Assembly (NCBI GenBank): GCA_902805665.1
Contig: CADCTB010000143.1
Span: forward strand, 1-55,675
Reading direction: 5' to 3'
DNA from: an uncultured Acidimicrobiales bacterium
GTDB taxonomy: Bacteria; Actinomycetota; Acidimicrobiia; Acidimicrobiales; AC-14
DNA: 55,675 bases
Shown: in pieces, positions 29,593 to 37,744 of the stretch
How the letters are laid out: each line of letters opens with the position of its first letter
Position numbering within the stretch: the stretch's first letter is position 1
Notes under the pieces: model-generated
Seen by the model: only the letters and a program-made list of their open reading frames with translations
What the model was told of the DNA's origin: nothing
Databases searched by the model: none
Program-made: the position numbers and the translations under genes

Positions 29593-32130
29593 TCAGGGCT
29601 GGGCCAGCTCCACGGTGACGGAGGGCTGGTCGGCCTCCTGGGTGACCAGGTCGGCGATGCGGCCGGCGTCGCGGACGTCGCCCTCCGCCGCGGCCAGCGC
29701 GCCCAGGCGCTCCGGTGTGTCCCCGACGACGGCTCGCGCCACTTCGGCCCGCATGGAGACCTGGGCCACCGTCTTCGCCTTGCGCACCTCGCCGAGCACG
29801 GACGAGGCCACCTCGAGGACGAGGGGATCGGCGCCGGCGCCGGCCGGGCCCCGCAGCTCCTCGGCGGTGGGCCAGGTCGCCCGGTGGACCGACCCCTCCT
29901 TCCACCACGACCAGACCTCCTCGGTGACGAAGGGCAGGAAGGGGGCGAAGAGGCGGAGCATGGTGGACAGCGACACGGTGAGCGCCCGGTTGGCCGACTC
30001 CGCCGCCTCGTCGCCCTGGCCGCCATAGGCCCGGCTCTTGACCAGTTCCAGGTAGTCGTCGCAGAAGCTCCAGAAGAACGACTCGGTCCGCTCCAGCGCC
30101 CGGGCGTAGTCGTAGCCGTCGAAGGCGGTGGTGGCCTCGTCGACAAGGGCGGCCAGCCCGGCCAGCATCGCCTTGTCGAGGGGCGCGGTGACCTCTCCCT
30201 CTTCACCCAAGCGGGACAGGACGAACTTCGACGCGTTGAGGATCTTGATGGCCAGCCGCCGTCCGACCTTCATCTGGCCCTCGTCGAAGGCGGTGTCGAC
30301 GCCCGGACGCCCGCTCGCCGCCCAATAGCGGACGGCGTCCGACCCGTACTGATCGAGCAGCCCGATCGGCGTCAGGGCGTTGCCCTTCGACTTCGCCATC
30401 TTCTTGCGGTCCGGGTCGAGGACCCAGCCGGAGATGGCGGCGTCGGTCCACGGCAGGGTGCCGTGCTCGAGGTGGGACCGGACGACCGTGGAGAACAGCC
30501 ATGTGCGGATGATCTCGTGGGCCTGCGGGCGCAGGTCCATGGGGAAGACCCGGTCGAACAGATCCGGGTCGTCGGCCCACCGCCCGGCGATCTGCGGCGT
30601 GAGTGACGATGTGGCCCAGGTGTCCATGACATCGGGCTCGCCGGTGAACCCGCCGGGCTCGTCGCGCTGGTCGGGCGTGTAGCCGTCGGGCACGTCGGTG
30701 GACGGGTCGATCGGCAACCGGCTCTCGTCGGGAACGATCGGGTCGTCGTAGCGGATTGAGCCGTCGTCGCCCAGGCGGTACCAGAGCGGGAACGGCACGC
30801 CGAAGAACCGCTGGCGGCTGATGAGCCAGTCGGTGTTCAGCCCCAGGACCCAAGACTCGAACCGGGCCCGCATGTACGGCGGGTGCCAACGGAGCTCCTT
30901 GCCCCGTTCGAGCAGCCGTTCCTGGTGGTCGAGCGTGTGGATGAACCACTGGCGGCTGCTCAGGATCTCCAGGGGCTTGTTGCCCTTCTCGAAGAACTTG
31001 ACCGCGTGCGTGATGGGTCGGGGATCGCCGACGAGGTCGCCCGAGTCGCGAAGCAGCTCGACGGTCCTGGCGCGTGCCGGCTCCAACTTCTTCCCCGTCA
31101 ACTCGGCCCAAGCCGGCGACGGCTCCAGGCCGGGCGGCGGGTCGGCCTGGATGCGGCCGTCACGGCCGACGATGGTGCGCGTCTCGAGGTCGAGCTCCCG
31201 CCACCAGATGACGTCCGTGACGTCGCCGAACGTACAGATCATGGCCACGCCCGTTCCCTTCTCGGGCTCGGCCAGGGGGTGGGCCACGATCGGCACGCCG
31301 ACCCCGAACAGCGGCGTGCGGGCCTGCGCGCCGAACAGCGGCTTGTAGCGCTCGTCGTCGGGATGGGCGACGAGGGCGACGCACGCGGGGATCAGCTCCG
31401 GGCGGGTGGTGTCGATCTCGATGGCCGTGCCGTCCGGTCCGCCGAAGCGAATGCGGTGGTATGCGCCGGTGAGCTCGCGGTCCTCGAGCTCGGCCTGGGC
31501 GATGGCCGTCTGAAAGTCGACGTCCCAGAGCGTCGGCGCCACCTTCTGGTAGGCGCAGTTCGACGCCAGGAGGTGGAGGAACCCGCGCTGGGACGCCCGC
31601 TGGGCCTCGGGCCCGATGGTGGTGTACGTCATGCCCCAGTCGACCGAGAGGCCGAGGCGCCGCCACAGCTCCTCGAACGACTTCTCGTCCTCGACGGTCA
31701 GCCGGACGCACAGCTCGACGAAGTTGGGGCGGGAGACGGCCACCGGCGGCGAAGGTGGTTTGGCGGGCGGCTCGAAGGACGCGTCGTAGGGAAGGGCGGG
31801 GTCGCAGCGGACGCCGAAGTAGTTCTGGACCCGGCGCTCAGTGGGCAGGCCGTTGTCGTCCCAACCCATCGGGTAGAAGACCTCACGCCCCCGCATGCGC
31901 TGGTAGCGGGCGACGGTGTCGGTGTGGGTGTACGAGAAGACGTGGCCCACGTGGAGCGACCCGCTCACCGTCGGCGGCGGCGTGTCGATCGAGTAGATCT
32001 CCCCGCGGGACTTCGACCGGTCGAAGCGGTAGGTGCCCTCGGCCTCCCACCGCGCGCCCCACTTCTCCTCGAGCCCGTCGAGTGCCGGCTTCTCAGGGAC
32101 GCGATTATCGGGGACCTCGGGTGCCGGCAC
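29593..32130 (-). CDS. valS: Valyl-tRNA synthetase
   Basis: Predicted 845 aa from GTG 32130, the only usable start before the conserved region. It charges tRNA-Val. The class I HIGH motif appears as HVGH (60-63, 'TVSGSLHVGHVFSYTHTD'), and KMSKS as 'KMAKSKGNALTP' near residue 575. 'VFYPMGWDDNGLPTERRVQNYFGVRCDP' and 'DVMDTWATSSLTPQIAG' are typical of the actinobacterial/archaeal-like ValS subgroup. The editing (CP1) domain spans about 180-370. The C-terminal coiled coil of longer ValS proteins is reduced, as in this subgroup. It diverges from cysS across only 17 bp. Confidence 0.96.
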   Translation of the reverse strand: MPAPEVPDNRVPEKPALDGLEEKWGARWEAEGTYRFDRSKSRGEIYSIDTPPPTVSGSLHVGHVFSYTHTDTVARYQRMRGREVFYPMGWDDNGLPTERRVQNYFGVRCDPALPYDASFEPPAKPPSPPVAVSRPNFVELCVRLTVEDEKSFEELWRRLGLSVDWGMTYTTIGPEAQRASQRGFLHLLASNCAYQKVAPTLWDVDFQTAIAQAELEDRELTGAYHRIRFGGPDGTAIEIDTTRPELIPACVALVAHPDDERYKPLFGAQARTPLFGVGVPIVAHPLAEPEKGTGVAMICTFGDVTDVIWWRELDLETRTIVGRDGRIQADPPPGLEPSPAWAELTGKKLEPARARTVELLRDSGDLVGDPRPITHAVKFFEKGNKPLEILSSRQWFIHTLDHQERLLERGKELRWHPPYMRARFESWVLGLNTDWLISRQRFFGVPFPLWYRLGDDGSIRYDDPIVPDESRLPIDPSTDVPDGYTPDQRDEPGGFTGEPDVMDTWATSSLTPQIAGRWADDPDLFDRVFPMDLRPQAHEIIRTWLFSTVVRSHLEHGTLPWTDAAISGWVLDPDRKKMAKSKGNALTPIGLLDQYGSDAVRYWAASGRPGVDTAFDEGQMKVGRRLAIKILNASKFVLSRLGEEGEVTAPLDKAMLAGLAALVDEATTAFDGYDYARALERTESFFWSFCDDYLELVKSRAYGGQGDEAAESANRALTVSLSTMLRLFAPFLPFVTEEVWSWWKEGSVHRATWPTAEELRGPAGAGADPLVLEVASSVLGEVRKAKTVAQVSMRAEVARAVVGDTPERLGALAAAEGDVRDAGRIADLVTQEADQPSVTVELAQP

Positions 32131-32147
32131 AGGGTTACGGTAACCCG
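32131..32147. promoter_or_regulatory. Symmetrical divergent promoter shared by valS and cysS
   Basis: The 17 bp spacer contains the palindrome GGGTTA-CGG-TAACCC (32132-32146). Rightward, TACGGT (32136-32141) is a TAnnnT -10 box, 6 nt before GTG 32148. Leftward, TACCGT (32142-32137), almost the same base pairs, is 6 nt before GTG 32130. Both mRNAs would be leaderless. There is no room for other promoter parts outside the coding regions. Confidence 0.65.
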
Positions 32148-33506
32148 GTGATCCGCCTCCACGACACTGCATTGGGCCGGTTGGCCGACGTCGAGCTCCG
32201 CGACGCCGGAAAGGTCTCCATGTACGTGTGCGGCCCGACCGTCTATGACCTGCCCCACATCGGCCACGGGCGGATGGCCCTGGTCTGGGACGTCCTGCGC
32301 CGCTATCTGGAGTGGACCGGGCTCGACGTCCGCTTCGTCTCGAACGTCACCGACATCGACGACAACATCATCAAGCGGGCCAACGAGCAGGGACGGTCGT
32401 CGGAGGAGGTGGCCGTCCAGTACGAGGGGGCCTGGTACGACGCCATGGACCGGTTGTACGTGAAGCGCCCCACCGTCGACCCCCACGCCACCGCCTACGT
32501 CGAGCAGATGGTGGAGCTGGTGGCGCGACTGGTCGAAGCGGGGAAGGCGTATCAGACGTCCGATGGTGCATATCTGTCGGTCGACGCGGTTCCGGGCTAC
32601 GGGCTATTGGCCCGCCAGCCGCTCGACAGCCTGCGTTCCGGCGCCCGCGTCGACGTGGTGGAGGAGAAGCGGTCGCCGCTCGACTTCGCCCTCTGGAAGG
32701 TCGCCAAGCCGGGGGAGCCGACGTGGCCGTCGCCCTGGGGCGACGGCCGGCCGGGCTGGCACACCGAGTGCGTGGTGATGTCGCTCGACCTGTTGGGCGA
32801 GGGATTCGACCTGCACGGTGGGGGGATCGACCTGGCCTTCCCGCACCATGAGAACGAGCGGGCCCAGGCGATCGCGGCCGGCCATGATTTCGCCCGCCGG
32901 TGGAGCCACAACGGCCACGTCCAGATGGGTGGGGAGAAGATGTCCAAGTCGCTGGGCAACTTCACCACGCTGACCGACCTGCTCGAGATGGTCGACCCCC
33001 GCGCCTACCGGCTGGTGGTGCTGCAGTCGCACTACCGGGCGCCGGTGGAGGTGACGGCGACGACGCTCGACGCCGCGACCAGGACCCTTGCCGGGCTCGA
33101 CGGCTTCGCCCGGCGGGCGGCCGAGCTCCCGGCCGCGGCGCCCGATCCCGAGGCCCTCGACCGGTTCCGCGCCGCCATGGACGACGACCTCGACACACCC
33201 CGTGCGGTGGCGGAGATGTGGAGCCTCATGAAGGCGGCCAACACCGCGCTCGACGCCGGCGACGCAGCCGCGGCGGCGCCTCTCGCGGCCGCCGTCCGGG
33301 AGATGGCGGACGCAGTGGGCATTCCGTTGACCGGCGGTGAAGGGGAGATCCCGCCCGACGTGGCGGGCCTCGTGTCGTCCCGCGACGAGGCCCGGGCCAG
33401 GCGCGACTTCGCCGGCGCCGATAGCCTCCGTGACCGGTTGGAATCGCTCGGATGGGCGGTCGAGGACACCCCGAAGGGCACCCGCATCCATCGCAAAGAC
33501 ACCTAG
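32148..33506 (+). CDS. cysS: Cysteinyl-tRNA synthetase
   Basis: Predicted 452 aa from GTG 32148. It charges tRNA-Cys; a zinc ion bound by Cys28 and partners selects the thiol substrate. HIGH is at 37-40 ('YVCGPTVYDLPHIGHGRM') and KMSKS near 264-268 ('GEKMSKSLGNF'). 'HHENERAQA' and the second zinc Cys ('WHTECVVM') are present. The C-terminal anticodon-binding domain is complete ('RDFAGADSLRDRLESLGWAVEDT'). It is transcribed away from valS from the 17 bp symmetrical promoter. Confidence 0.97.
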   Translation: MIRLHDTALGRLADVELRDAGKVSMYVCGPTVYDLPHIGHGRMALVWDVLRRYLEWTGLDVRFVSNVTDIDDNIIKRANEQGRSSEEVAVQYEGAWYDAMDRLYVKRPTVDPHATAYVEQMVELVARLVEAGKAYQTSDGAYLSVDAVPGYGLLARQPLDSLRSGARVDVVEEKRSPLDFALWKVAKPGEPTWPSPWGDGRPGWHTECVVMSLDLLGEGFDLHGGGIDLAFPHHENERAQAIAAGHDFARRWSHNGHVQMGGEKMSKSLGNFTTLTDLLEMVDPRAYRLVVLQSHYRAPVEVTATTLDAATRTLAGLDGFARRAAELPAAAPDPEALDRFRAAMDDDLDTPRAVAEMWSLMKAANTALDAGDAAAAAPLAAAVREMADAVGIPLTGGEGEIPPDVAGLVSSRDEARARRDFAGADSLRDRLESLGWAVEDTPKGTRIHRKDT

Positions 33507-33624
33507 AGACATCGGGGGTTCCGACTGGTAACTTCCGGCGCGGGGAATTCGCTTTTGCACGGCATCACCGCACGGTTGGGCAGTCCCCGGGGTGTAGGTC
33601 CAACGCGAGAAGGGGGACGCCACA
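33507..33624 (+). promoter_or_regulatory. Leader/promoter region of the cold-shock gene
   Basis: 118 bp, less GC-rich near 33545-33560 (GGAATTCGCTTTTGCA). An AGAAGGGGG ribosome site precedes GTG 33625. Cold-shock genes often have structured leaders, but no clear hairpin or cold box could be assigned here. Confidence 0.35.
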
Positions 33625-33828
33625 GTGGCGACCGGAACCGTCAAGTGGTTTAACGCCGACAAGGGCTACGGGTTCATCCAGCAGGAGGACGGCGGCGACG
33701 TGTTCGTCCACTTCAGTGCCATCCAGAAGCCGGGCTACCGCAGCCTGGAAGAGGGTGAGCCGGTCGAGTTCGAGGTCCAGACCGGTCCCAAGGGCTTGCA
33801 GGCCGCCAACGTGCGGCCCAAGGAGTAA
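33625..33828 (+). CDS. cspA: CspA-family cold shock protein
   Basis: 67 aa, GTG start. A single OB-fold cold-shock domain with RNP1 'KGYGFI' and RNP2 'DVFVHFSAI' intact ('[17 protein letters not shown]...', 'GEPVEFEV', 'GLQAANVRP'). It binds single-stranded RNA and DNA and melts mRNA structure. Length is standard and no extra domain is present. Confidence 0.97.
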   Translation: MATGTVKWFNADKGYGFIQQEDGGDVFVHFSAIQKPGYRSLEEGEPVEFEVQTGPKGLQAANVRPKE

Positions 33829-33905
33829 CAGCCGCCGTTCCCGGCTGACAAGCGCGGCGGTCAGTACGCTGGCCCCGGTGGACGCGGCTGCTATCTGTGG
33901 GGGCA

Positions 33906-33986
33906 GGCACAGTCGGCGGAGAGCCGCCATGAGGCACAGTCGGCGGAGAGCCGCCATGAGGCACAGTCGGCGGAGAGCCGCCATAG
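33906..33986. repeat. Three tandem 27 bp repeats, each carrying a hairpin
   Basis: Units at 33906-33932, 33933-33959 and 33960-33986 are identical except for the last bases. Each contains GGCGG-AGAG-CCGCC, a 5 bp stem, and the start GGCACAGTC. They lie between cspA and the coiled-coil gene, ending 9 bp before its GTG. They may terminate, attenuate or stabilise transcripts. Nothing else was seen in 33829-33905. Confidence 0.8.
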
Positions 33987-33995
33987 GAAGCACTC

Positions 33996-36278
33996 GTGGC
34001 TGACGTCGACGCCGCGCCTCCGACGCCGAGCCCTGCGCCGGGCGACTCCGATCGGTTGGAGGCCCTGGAGCACCAGGTCCGCCAGCTGACGAGCAGGCTG
34101 GCGGGATGGGTGGAAGCCCAACTGGTCCAGGCACTCGACGACCGGCGCAACGACATGAAGGCGTTGCGGTCGGAGATGCAGGTCCTCCTCGACGAGCAGC
34201 TGGCCGGCATACGGGCGGAGGCCGGCTCGGTGGTCTCCGTCGCCACCCGTCGCCTCGAGGCCGGTCAGGAGCAGCTCAACGAGCGACTCGACTCGGTTGC
34301 CGAGCGCGCCGACGTCGAGCGGCTGGAGGCGCTGGAGCAGCGGGTGCGCGCCGCGATGAGCCGGCTCAGCGATTCGGTGGAAGCGCGGCTGGCCCAGGTC
34401 GTCCAGGAGCGGAAGGCGGCGCTCGACGGGCTCCGCCGCGAGCTCCGCACCGTCGTCGACGAGCGGGTCGGAGAGCCGGCGTCGGCAGCGTCCCTTACCG
34501 CGGTTCAGGACCGGCTGGCCGCGCTGTCCACCACCCTGAGCGAGCGGCTCGACGAGGTCGGCCGCCAGGCTGCCGGCGCAGCCGATCTGGCAGCCGCATT
34601 GTCAGCCGACGTCGAGGCCGGCCCGGCGCGCGTCGACGCGTTCGAGCAGCGGGTAAAGGCGGCGATGGCCCGTCTGACCGACTCCGTCGAGAGCAGGCTG
34701 TCGGAGACGATCAGCACCCGGACGGCAGACCTCGAGGCGCTGCGGTCGGAGCTCGAGAAACGCCTCGACGGCCTCCAACGGGCCGGGACCCCCGTGAGCG
34801 AGCGGCTGGAAGCAGTGGCGCAGCGGACGGCGGCGGTCGGCGACGACATCGGTGCGTTGCGGGCCGACGTCAAGGCGGCCACGGCCCGCAGCGACGAGCT
34901 GGAGAAGCGGGTGAAAGGTGCGGTCGGGCGCCTGGCCGAGTCGGTGGAGACACGTCTCGCCGAGCTCACCACGGAGCGGGCGGCCGAGCTGGAGACGTCA
35001 ACGGCCGCCCTGCGCGCCGGCATCGCCCGGGTCGAGGAACGCATCGACGCGGTGGCAAGCGATCAGCTCGAGGCGCGCGAGCGGGTCGGCGAGCTGGTCG
35101 AGGCCAAGCTGGCCGAGATCGTCGACCAGCGGCGGGTCGAGCTCGAGGCCATGAGAAACGAGCTCGATGAGATGCTGACCACACAGCTACGTGAGGCCCG
35201 CAGCGAGATCGGCGTCGCCGTCGCCGACGCGCACCGCCGGTTCGTCGTGTCGGTCGACCTGCTCGAAGAACGCATGCACGCGGTGGCCGAGCAGGCCACC
35301 GCGGCATGGACGGCCGTCGCCGGCATCGAGACCCTGCAGGAGACGGTCACCTCCGACGGTCGCCGGATCGAGGCGCTGGAGATGCACACCCGCCGTACCG
35401 ACGCCCGCCTGGGCGACGTGGTCGAGGCCAAGCTGGCGGAGCAGGCCGGCCAGGACGGAGTACGGCTGGAGGAGTTCCGCGACGAGCTGCGAGCCGCGGT
35501 GGACAAGGTCCAGGAGCAGGTGGCCACGACCCTTGCCGGCCTTCCCGCCCAGGTGGGCGCGGCCGCGGCAGGCGTCCGGAGTCAGATGCGCACCGCCCTC
35601 GATGCCCACCTCGCCGAGACGCGCGCCGAGGTGACGCTGGCGCTCGGGAAAGGTCGGGAGGAGCTGGCGGCCGGTGCCGCGCAGCTGGAGTCACTCCAGG
35701 CCGCCTTCGACCAGCAGGCGGCCAGGACGGTCGCCAGCCTCGACACACTCCGCACGTCGGTCGAGGCCACGCTGTGGGAGGCAGAGGCTCGCCTGGGGCA
35801 GACGGTGCACGACAAGCTGGCCGACGCCGAGGCGGTCGCCGGCCGGATCGCCACGGACCGCGCCGAGCTCGACGCCGCTGTCCAGTCGCTCACCCTCAGG
35901 GTGGCGAAGGCCCAGGAGCAGCTGCTGAAGCGCATGGCGGCGGTCACCGAGCAGGTTGAGGGCCTGACCGGGGCGGCCGCGGCGGAGACCTCGTCGCTGG
36001 CGCCGTTGCGCAGCGACCTGCGCCTCCTGCGGGGCCAGGTGGAGGAGCTGGCGGACGTCGTCGCCGACCTTCGCCCCAAGCGCAAGGCGCCCACCGTCCC
36101 GGCCAAGAGACCGTCGGCCGTGGCGAGGAAGCTGGCTGCGGCCGCCCCGGCGACGAAGGCTGCGGCCGCCCCGGCCACGAAGGCGGTGACCACCCCGGCC
36201 AAGAAAAGGACGGCCGACCTGGCCAAAAAGGCGGCAGCCCCCTCCGCCAGGAAGGCCCCCCGCCGGAAACCTCAGTAG
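33996..36278 (+). CDS. Long coiled-coil protein with histone-H1-like basic tail
   Basis: 760 aa from GTG 33996. After a short Pro/Ala-rich start the protein is almost wholly helical to about residue 690, built of degenerate repeats of roughly 90-110 residues: 'RLEALEQRVRAAMSRLSDSVEARL', 'RVDAFEQRVKAAMARLTDSVESRL' and 'RSDELEKRVKGAVGRLAESVETRL' each begin a unit. Charged heptads predict a long coiled coil. The last about 70 residues are Lys/Ala/Pro-rich ('AKRPSAVARKLAAAAPATKA', 'AKKRTADLAKKAAAP', 'RKAPRRKPQ'), like mycobacterial HupB or histone H1 tails that bind DNA or polyphosphate. No membrane segment or enzyme motif. A chromosome-organising or cytoskeletal role is possible (inference). Confidence 0.78.
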   Translation: MADVDAAPPTPSPAPGDSDRLEALEHQVRQLTSRLAGWVEAQLVQALDDRRNDMKALRSEMQVLLDEQLAGIRAEAGSVVSVATRRLEAGQEQLNERLDSVAERADVERLEALEQRVRAAMSRLSDSVEARLAQVVQERKAALDGLRRELRTVVDERVGEPASAASLTAVQDRLAALSTTLSERLDEVGRQAAGAADLAAALSADVEAGPARVDAFEQRVKAAMARLTDSVESRLSETISTRTADLEALRSELEKRLDGLQRAGTPVSERLEAVAQRTAAVGDDIGALRADVKAATARSDELEKRVKGAVGRLAESVETRLAELTTERAAELETSTAALRAGIARVEERIDAVASDQLEARERVGELVEAKLAEIVDQRRVELEAMRNELDEMLTTQLREARSEIGVAVADAHRRFVVSVDLLEERMHAVAEQATAAWTAVAGIETLQETVTSDGRRIEALEMHTRRTDARLGDVVEAKLAEQAGQDGVRLEEFRDELRAAVDKVQEQVATTLAGLPAQVGAAAAGVRSQMRTALDAHLAETRAEVTLALGKGREELAAGAAQLESLQAAFDQQAARTVASLDTLRTSVEATLWEAEARLGQTVHDKLADAEAVAGRIATDRAELDAAVQSLTLRVAKAQEQLLKRMAAVTEQVEGLTGAAAAETSSLAPLRSDLRLLRGQVEELADVVADLRPKRKAPTVPAKRPSAVARKLAAAAPATKAAAAPATKAVTTPAKKRTADLAKKAAAPSARKAPRRKPQ

Positions 36279-37378
36279 ACGATCACTGTGCGGGCGCCCT
36301 CCCCCGCCTTCATGGCCTCCAGCGCCTGGTTGACCTCCGACAGGTCGATGCGGCGGGAGACCAGTTCGTCGAGCTGGAGCCGCCCGTCGCGGTAGAAGTC
36401 CACCAGGCGGGGGACGTCGCGGCGGATGTCGGACGAGCCGTACCAGCAGCCCTTGACGGTCCGCTCCTGGAGGACGACGCCGAGCATGGCCGGCAGCGTC
36501 AGCATGACGTCGAGGCGGGGGATGCCGACGAGGATCGCCTGGCCCCCGCGTCGGGTCATGTCCACCGTCTGCTCGATCGTCCGGCCGTGGCCGAGCGCCT
36601 CGAAGGCCACGTCGGCACCCCGCTGGCCGGTCAGGTCACGCACCGCGTTGGCCGGGTCCACCTGGCTGGCGTCGACGCGGTGAGTGGCGCCGAAAGCCTG
36701 GGCGGTGGCCAGCTTCGCCGGGTGTACGTCGATGGCGACGATGGCCTCGGCGCCGGCGATGCGGGCGCCCTGGACGATGTTGAGCCCCACGCCGCCGCAG
36801 CCGACGACGGCGACGGTGTCCCCCTCGCGGATGGTGGCGGTGTTGAGGGCCGCACCCACGCCGGTCAGCACCGCGCAGCCGAGGAGCGCGGCCACGTCGA
36901 GAGGCACATCGTGGGGCACCTTCACCGCCGCGCAGGCCGGGATCACCGTCTCGTCCGAGAACGTGCCGGCCCCCGACATCTGGAACAGGGGAGCGCCGTC
37001 GAGCCGCAGACGGGGGGTGCCGTCGAGCAGTCCGCCGGCGAGCAGGACCGCGTCGGCGGCCTGGCACAGCTGTGGCTGTCCTCGCCGGCAGAAGAAGCAA
37101 TCGCCGCACTGCGGCACCCACGAGACGACCACGTGGTCCCCGGGCACCAGGTCGGAGACCCCGTCGCCCACCTCCTCCACGACGGCCGACGCCTCGTGGC
37201 CGAGGACCGCAGGCATCGGGATGGGGAGCGTGCCGTCCTGCATGGACAGGTCCGACCGGCACACACCGCAGGCGGCCACCCGGATGCGGATCTCGCCGGC
37301 CCGGGGCGCCTCCACCATCACGTCGTCGCGGATGGTCAGGGGGAGGTCGAGGGCGGTCAAGACGGCGGCTCTAGCCAT
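36272..37378 (-). CDS. Zinc-dependent alcohol dehydrogenase (MDR superfamily)
   Basis: 368 aa, ATG 37378. Catalytic zinc ligands in 'CGVCRSDLSMQDG' and 'LGHEASAVVEEVGDGV'; structural zinc loop 'CGDCFFCRRGQPQLC' with four Cys; Rossmann motif 'AVVGCGGVGLNIVQGARIAGA' followed by 'AIDVHPAKLATAQAFGATH' (Asp, so NAD-preferring). Full-length medium-chain alcohol/formaldehyde dehydrogenase-like enzyme, close to the NDMA-dependent or class III-like actinobacterial group; the substrate is uncertain. It overlaps the upstream small membrane protein gene and its 3' end overlaps the coiled-coil gene by 7 nt. Confidence 0.92.
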   Translation of the reverse strand: MARAAVLTALDLPLTIRDDVMVEAPRAGEIRIRVAACGVCRSDLSMQDGTLPIPMPAVLGHEASAVVEEVGDGVSDLVPGDHVVVSWVPQCGDCFFCRRGQPQLCQAADAVLLAGGLLDGTPRLRLDGAPLFQMSGAGTFSDETVIPACAAVKVPHDVPLDVAALLGCAVLTGVGAALNTATIREGDTVAVVGCGGVGLNIVQGARIAGAEAIVAIDVHPAKLATAQAFGATHRVDASQVDPANAVRDLTGQRGADVAFEALGHGRTIEQTVDMTRRGGQAILVGIPRLDVMLTLPAMLGVVLQERTVKGCWYGSSDIRRDVPRLVDFYRDGRLQLDELVSRRIDLSEVNQALEAMKAGEGARTVIVY

Positions 37379-37676
37379 GCCTGCCCCCTTCGCCAGGACC
37401 CCGTCGCTCGTCGCGGTCGGCGGCGCGCACGCCGTAGGAGATCACGATCGACGGAGCCAGGAGCGCCGAGCCTGCGGCCAGGCAGCCGATGACGATGGTG
37501 ACCATGGCCGGGCGGAAGCCGGTGACCGCACCCACCACGAACACGACGATCGCCACCAGCCAGAGGCTGTAGCCGACCTTCTGGCCCAAGGCGACCAGGC
37601 GGCCGATCTGCGCCCGCCGGGTGAGCACCGGGTCGTCATCGGGTTGGGGTCGGTCGGCCACGGGGCATGCTGACAC
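37371..37676 (-). CDS. Small two-helix membrane protein
   Basis: 101 aa from ATG 37676. A hydrophilic N-terminus ('DRPQPDDDPVLTRRAQIGRLVALGQK') precedes two hydrophobic helices ('VGYSLWLVAIVVFVVGAVTGF' and 'AMVTIVIGCLAAGSALLAPSIVI') and an Arg/Glu/Gly-rich tail. No family was recognised. The stop lies inside the start of the alcohol dehydrogenase gene, so the two are translationally coupled. The opposite-strand M48 gene begins about 70 bp away. Confidence 0.65.
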   Translation of the reverse strand: MSACPVADRPQPDDDPVLTRRAQIGRLVALGQKVGYSLWLVAIVVFVVGAVTGFRPAMVTIVIGCLAAGSALLAPSIVISYGVRAADRDERRGPGEGGRHG

Positions 37677-37744
37677 GGCTGCCGCGGGTGTTGCCTGCGC
37701 CGGCCGACCTTCAGGGGCCGCTCGGTCGTGCCGATATTCGGCTC

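Noticed and set aside
33906-33986. CRISPR array
   Set aside because: Units are contiguous 27 bp tandem repeats without unique spacers and no cas genes are nearby.
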